Shown here piece after piece: positions 6,250 to 9,010 of a stretch of 9,010 nucleotides of DNA. A program made the translations under genes and the position numbers. How positions within the stretch are numbered: the first letter of the stretch is position 1; every line of letters starts with the position of its first letter. Origin of the DNA: RAM1 sp943372585 (GTDB lineage Bacteria; Pseudomonadota; Gammaproteobacteria; Burkholderiales; Burkholderiaceae_C); contig CALRZF020000136.1 in the NCBI GenBank assembly GCA_943372585.1, forward strand, positions 1-9,010, written 5' to 3'. Under the pieces are notes generated by a model. That model made no database searches. It was not told the origin of the DNA and saw only the letters and a program-made list of their open reading frames with translations.

Positions 6250-7047
6250 ATGGAGTTGATCGACATCAAGGGCGTGCGGCTGGAGGTGCAGCGCATTGCC
6301 GGGGCGCAGGCAACGAACGCATCCCCCATCGTGTTCCTGCATGAAGGCCTGGGATCGGTTGCCATGTGGCAGGGCCGCGAAGGATCCTGGCCCGAGGCCT
6401 TGTGTGCGGCCACCGGGCGCGGGGGCATCGTCTATTCGCGCCGGGGCTACGGCAGATCTGACCCCGTACCGGATGTGCGCGGCACCGGGCGGCTGAAGCC
6501 AGACTACATGCACCACGAAGCCTGGGACGTGCTGCCGGCGCTGCTGGAAGCGCTGGGCGTGGAACAGCCGGTGCTGCTGGGCCACTCAGACGGCGGCAGT
6601 ATCGCCCTGCTGCATGCGAGCCGCCACCCGGTGCACGCCTGCATCGTCATGGCGCCGCACGTGATGGTGGAAGACATGTCCATCCGCGCCATTGAGCAGG
6701 CCCGCACCGCGTTTGAGTCGGGTGGGCTGCGTGAAAGGCTGGCACGCTACCACGCCGATGTGGACGGCGCGTTCTGGCAATGGAACGACGCCTGGCTGGA
6801 CCCGGCATTCCGCAGCTTTGACATCCGCGCCGAGTGCCGCCGCATCACGGCCCCGGTGCTGGCCATCCAGGGACACGACGACCCCTACGGCAGCATGCGG
6901 CAGATCGAGGAGATAGCGCCCACCGTGGGCCCGTTCGAGTTGGAGAAGATCGCTCACTGCGGCCATACGCCCCATCGCGACCACCCCTTGCAGGTGCAAC
7001 AGCGCATCGCTTCGTTTCTGGGCGGTTTGCCTCCCAGCCACACGTAA
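6250..7047 (+). CDS. Alpha/beta-fold hydrolase
   Basis: This 265-residue cytoplasmic hydrolase has no signal peptide. The nucleophile elbow is GHSDGG (111-116) with Ser113. The acid is Asp210 or Asp211 in QGHDDPYG, and the base is His239 in HCGHTPH, completing a catalytic triad. HEGLGSVAMW (31-40) forms the oxyanion-hole region, and SRRGYGRSD (63-71) is the typical strand-4 loop. The substrate (ester, lactone, C-C bond or other) cannot be read from the sequence. The frame is open upstream of 6250 into the neighbouring antisense gene, but ATG at 6250 is the natural start because the family fold begins right after it. No ribosome site precedes it, and a -10-like TAACAT ends 7 bases before the ATG, which would allow a leaderless message. 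No clear terminator follows. Confidence 0.9.
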   Translation: MELIDIKGVRLEVQRIAGAQATNASPIVFLHEGLGSVAMWQGREGSWPEALCAATGRGGIVYSRRGYGRSDPVPDVRGTGRLKPDYMHHEAWDVLPALLEALGVEQPVLLGHSDGGSIALLHASRHPVHACIVMAPHVMVEDMSIRAIEQARTAFESGGLRERLARYHADVDGAFWQWNDAWLDPAFRSFDIRAECRRITAPVLAIQGHDDPYGSMRQIEEIAPTVGPFELEKIAHCGHTPHRDHPLQVQQRIASFLGGLPPSHT

Positions 7048-7167
7048 CAGGCTGTGAATTTGTCACGGTGGCGCGGGGCCTGAAAGGGCTTTTACTGTTA
7101 CAGATGCGCACTTGTCCGACGCGCGCGTAGGATCAGTCCCACATCCCGCGCAACCCAGGATCACGTC
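7048..7167 (+). promoter_or_regulatory. Gap upstream of the FtsH-like gene, probable promoter
   Basis: This 120-bp non-coding stretch lies between two genes on the plus strand. TAGGAT at 7128-7133 matches four of six -10 bases, but no fitting -35 is seen at 16-18 bp. GTGA and TCAC around 7054-7065 form a short dyad of unclear meaning. A weak bulged hairpin followed by TTTTA near 7079-7094 might help end the hydrolase message, but I do not call it a terminator. It is unclear whether the two genes share a transcript. Confidence 0.3.
7157..7160 (+). promoter_or_regulatory. Ribosome binding site of the FtsH-like gene
   Basis: AGGA lies 7 bases before the ATG at 7168. It favours this start over the second in-frame ATG at 7177. 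Confidence 0.75.
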
Positions 7168-9010
7168 ATGTCGGATATGACCCGCCCCGCCCCACTCGAA
7201 CGCGCCGACGACCACGCGTTACCTCGCGCAGCCGTGCCGCCAGAACCCCGCAACGGCACGCGCACAGTGGCACGCAGAATGGCCGCGCGCCTGTTTGACT
7301 GGTTCACGCTGCAGGCCCCCCTGGTCAAGGCATTGGTGCTCGTGACGCTCGCGCTGATTCCGGCAACAGGCTTTTATTCATGGACCGTGTGGCAAAAGCA
7401 GACCGCGCTGAGCGCCGAGGTCAAGGCCATGGCCACGGCTCAGCCAGGCTTCGAGGCGCCCTGGGCGCTCAATGACAAGTTGCCTGTGGTGCTGGGCACG
7501 GGATCGTTGCTTGGCTTTGTCGAATCGAACCCCGTGGACCGCATCACGGTGGTGTACCGGCCGCTGATGTGGAACGTGTCTGAGCGCGTGATGCTGGTGG
7601 AGTCGCAGGGCCGCCAGCATGCCTATTACCCCAGCGATATTGAAACCAAAATCTTCACCGACCGCGCCGTCAATGCGCCCTGGGCCGCACGGCTCGTATT
7701 CGTTCCGCGTGGCGAGCTCGGCCCGGCAGGTGCCACGCTGCTGGAGCGGCTGGACGAGCGCTTTGCCAACGGCCGCCCGCAGTCAGAGAAAGACGGCTGG
7801 AAAGCCGGTGTAAGCGCGGTGCTGTCGGGCGCACTCACGCTCGGGCTGCTGGGCTTTCTTGCGGTGCAGCTGCGCAGCCAGTACAAGACGTTGAAATTCA
7901 CCGAACCCGGCCAGATCCAGGGTTCGCTGGACGACCTGGTCGGCATGGACGACATCAAGGCCGAAATCGCGCAGATCCGCGACCAGTACGAGCGCCGCGC
8001 CGAGTACGCCCGCTACGGCATCACCAAACCGTTCAACGTGATGTTCAGCGGCCCCGCAGGCACCGGCAAGACGCGCGTGGCGAGTTGCCTGGCCAAGGAA
8101 CTGGGCCTGCCCATCCTGTTTCATTCGGCGGCCAACCTGGAGACCGGCTACGTGGCCGGCGGCTCCACCACGCTGTCGCGCATCGTCGCGCTGGCCAAGC
8201 GCCGCAGGCGCTGCATCGTATTCCTGGACGAGGCGCAGGACCTGTTCATGAAGCGCGGCGGGCGCCGCAAGTTTGACGACGACACGCAGAACATGCTGCT
8301 GGCGATCCTGGACGGCGTGCGTGCCAAGGCCGACGCCGAAATCATCTGGATCGTCGCGTCCAACTTCAACAGCGAAAACATGCAGATGGACGAGGCCATG
8401 CTGCGCCGCTTCCAGATGAAGGTGGACTTCCGCCTGCCCAACAAGGAAGAACGGCACGCCATCATTGATCACTACCTGGACCAGCGCGCGCAGAAGGTAC
8501 GCGCCGGGCTGGACCTGCGCCAACTGGTCGAGCTGACCGAGGGCCGCAGCCCCGCCGACCTGGAGACCATCGTGAACCAGGCCGGCATCAGCGCGGCGCA
8601 GTCGGGCACGCTGATCGGCAACGGCACGCTTATGCAAGCTGCCGAGCGCGTGCTGGTGGGCAATGTCAACAGCAGCACCACGCAGGAGCGCGAGCGCGAC
8701 CGCCGCATCATCGCCATCCACGAATGGGGCCACTTTCTGGTAGACCTGCAGCAAGAGCGTGCGCGCCTGGGCAACGACTGGGACGTATTGCTCAAGGAAG
8801 TCCGTACGCTAAAGATCTCGCTCAAGGCCAATCCGCGCAGCAATGCGCTGGGGTTCGTGTTCCACAAACAGGGCTCCAACCTGCTCAAGACCAAGGCCGA
8901 CATCGAGCACGAGGTGCGGGTGCTGCTGGGCGGCATGGCCAATGAGGAGCTGTTCTTTGGCGAGGAAGGCACCACCAACGGCGCACACAACGACATCACA
9001 CGCGTGACCC
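7168..9010 (+). CDS. Divergent FtsH-like membrane AAA+ zinc protease (peptidase M41), 3' end outside window
   Basis: At least 614 codons are open to the window edge. FtsH proteins are membrane-anchored hexamers that unfold and degrade membrane and soluble proteins using ATP. Order of parts: a charged, proline-rich N-terminal extension (1-50); membrane segment 1 (about 52-72); a periplasmic FtsH-extracellular-like domain (about 73-211); membrane segment 2 (about 213-233); then the AAA+ domain. This has LVGMDDIKAEI (257-267), Walker A GPAGTGKT (295-302), pore loop GYVAGG with Tyr328, Walker B CIVFLDE (349-355) and LRRF (412-415) at the arginine-finger region. The M41 domain follows, with zinc site HEWGH (518-522) and the third ligand Asp609 in HNDIT. 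Housekeeping FtsH has HEAGH, almost no N-terminal extension, and LLRPGRFDR at the finger region. It is therefore probably a second, specialised paralogue rather than ftsH itself. All catalytic residues seen are intact. Confidence 0.92.
   Translation, partial: MSDMTRPAPLERADDHALPRAAVPPEPRNGTRTVARRMAARLFDWFTLQAPLVKALVLVTLALIPATGFYSWTVWQKQTALSAEVKAMATAQPGFEAPWALNDKLPVVLGTGSLLGFVESNPVDRITVVYRPLMWNVSERVMLVESQGRQHAYYPSDIETKIFTDRAVNAPWAARLVFVPRGELGPAGATLLERLDERFANGRPQSEKDGWKAGVSAVLSGALTLGLLGFLAVQLRSQYKTLKFTEPGQIQGSLDDLVGMDDIKAEIAQIRDQYERRAEYARYGITKPFNVMFSGPAGTGKTRVASCLAKELGLPILFHSAANLETGYVAGGSTTLSRIVALAKRRRRCIVFLDEAQDLFMKRGGRRKFDDDTQNMLLAILDGVRAKADAEIIWIVASNFNSENMQMDEAMLRRFQMKVDFRLPNKEERHAIIDHYLDQRAQKVRAGLDLRQLVELTEGRSPADLETIVNQAGISAAQSGTLIGNGTLMQAAERVLVGNVNSSTTQERERDRRIIAIHEWGHFLVDLQQERARLGNDWDVLLKEVRTLKISLKANPRSNALGFVFHKQGSNLLKTKADIEHEVRVLLGGMANEELFFGEEGTTNGAHNDITRVT

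Noticed and set aside
7053..7066. CRP/FNR-like dyad TGTGA-ATTTG-TCACG
   Set aside because: The spacer is 5 instead of 6 and the outer base pair does not match, so it is not a convincing site.
7783..8754. Minus-strand open frame of 323 codons opposite the FtsH-like gene
   Set aside because: The plus strand carries intact Walker A, Walker B and HExxH motifs in frame; this is a shadow.

Overview
The window looks like chromosomal DNA of a GC-rich betaproteobacterium, most likely Burkholderiales and probably Comamonadaceae (Acidovorax or a relative). This is inferred from the protein wording of glutamine synthetase, the EI24 protein and the other genes, from strong G/C preference at third codon positions, and from the nitrogen-type glnA promoter. 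No species is claimed. There are no RNA genes, insertion sequences, CRISPR arrays or phage genes. Coding density is high and every gap between genes is under 210 bases.

Left part (1-1691, minus strand): glnA, a class I (GSI-beta) glutamine synthetase of 471 residues with its adenylylation tyrosine. It is followed by a perfect 12-bp hairpin terminator. Upstream is a textbook sigma-54 promoter with an NtrC-type enhancer palindrome about 150 bp upstream of the predicted transcription start. This enhancer lies against the stop codon of the next gene and shares an arm with a second, overlapping inverted repeat.

Middle part (1692-6173, minus strand): five tightly packed genes that read as one transcription unit. 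In transcription order they are an exported YncE-like beta-propeller protein, an exported polysaccharide deacetylase-like protein, a membrane sterol desaturase/fatty acid hydroxylase family protein, an EI24/CysZ-type membrane protein, and a MoCF/CinA-type domain protein. Two junctions overlap (38 and up to 53 bp), one has a 6-bp gap and one a 28-bp gap. The first four products are predicted to act in or at the cell envelope. A shared envelope role is plausible but unproven.

Right part (6250-9010, plus strand): diverging from that unit are an alpha/beta hydrolase (265 residues) and, after a 120-bp gap, a long gene cut by the window edge. The latter encodes a membrane-anchored FtsH-like protein with two membrane segments, an AAA+ ATPase domain and an M41 zinc protease domain. 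It departs from standard FtsH in having an N-terminal extension of about 50 residues, a HEWGH instead of HEAGH zinc site, and a shortened arginine-finger loop. It is the most interesting item in the window, as a probable second, divergent FtsH paralogue. No clearly new multi-gene system is evident.
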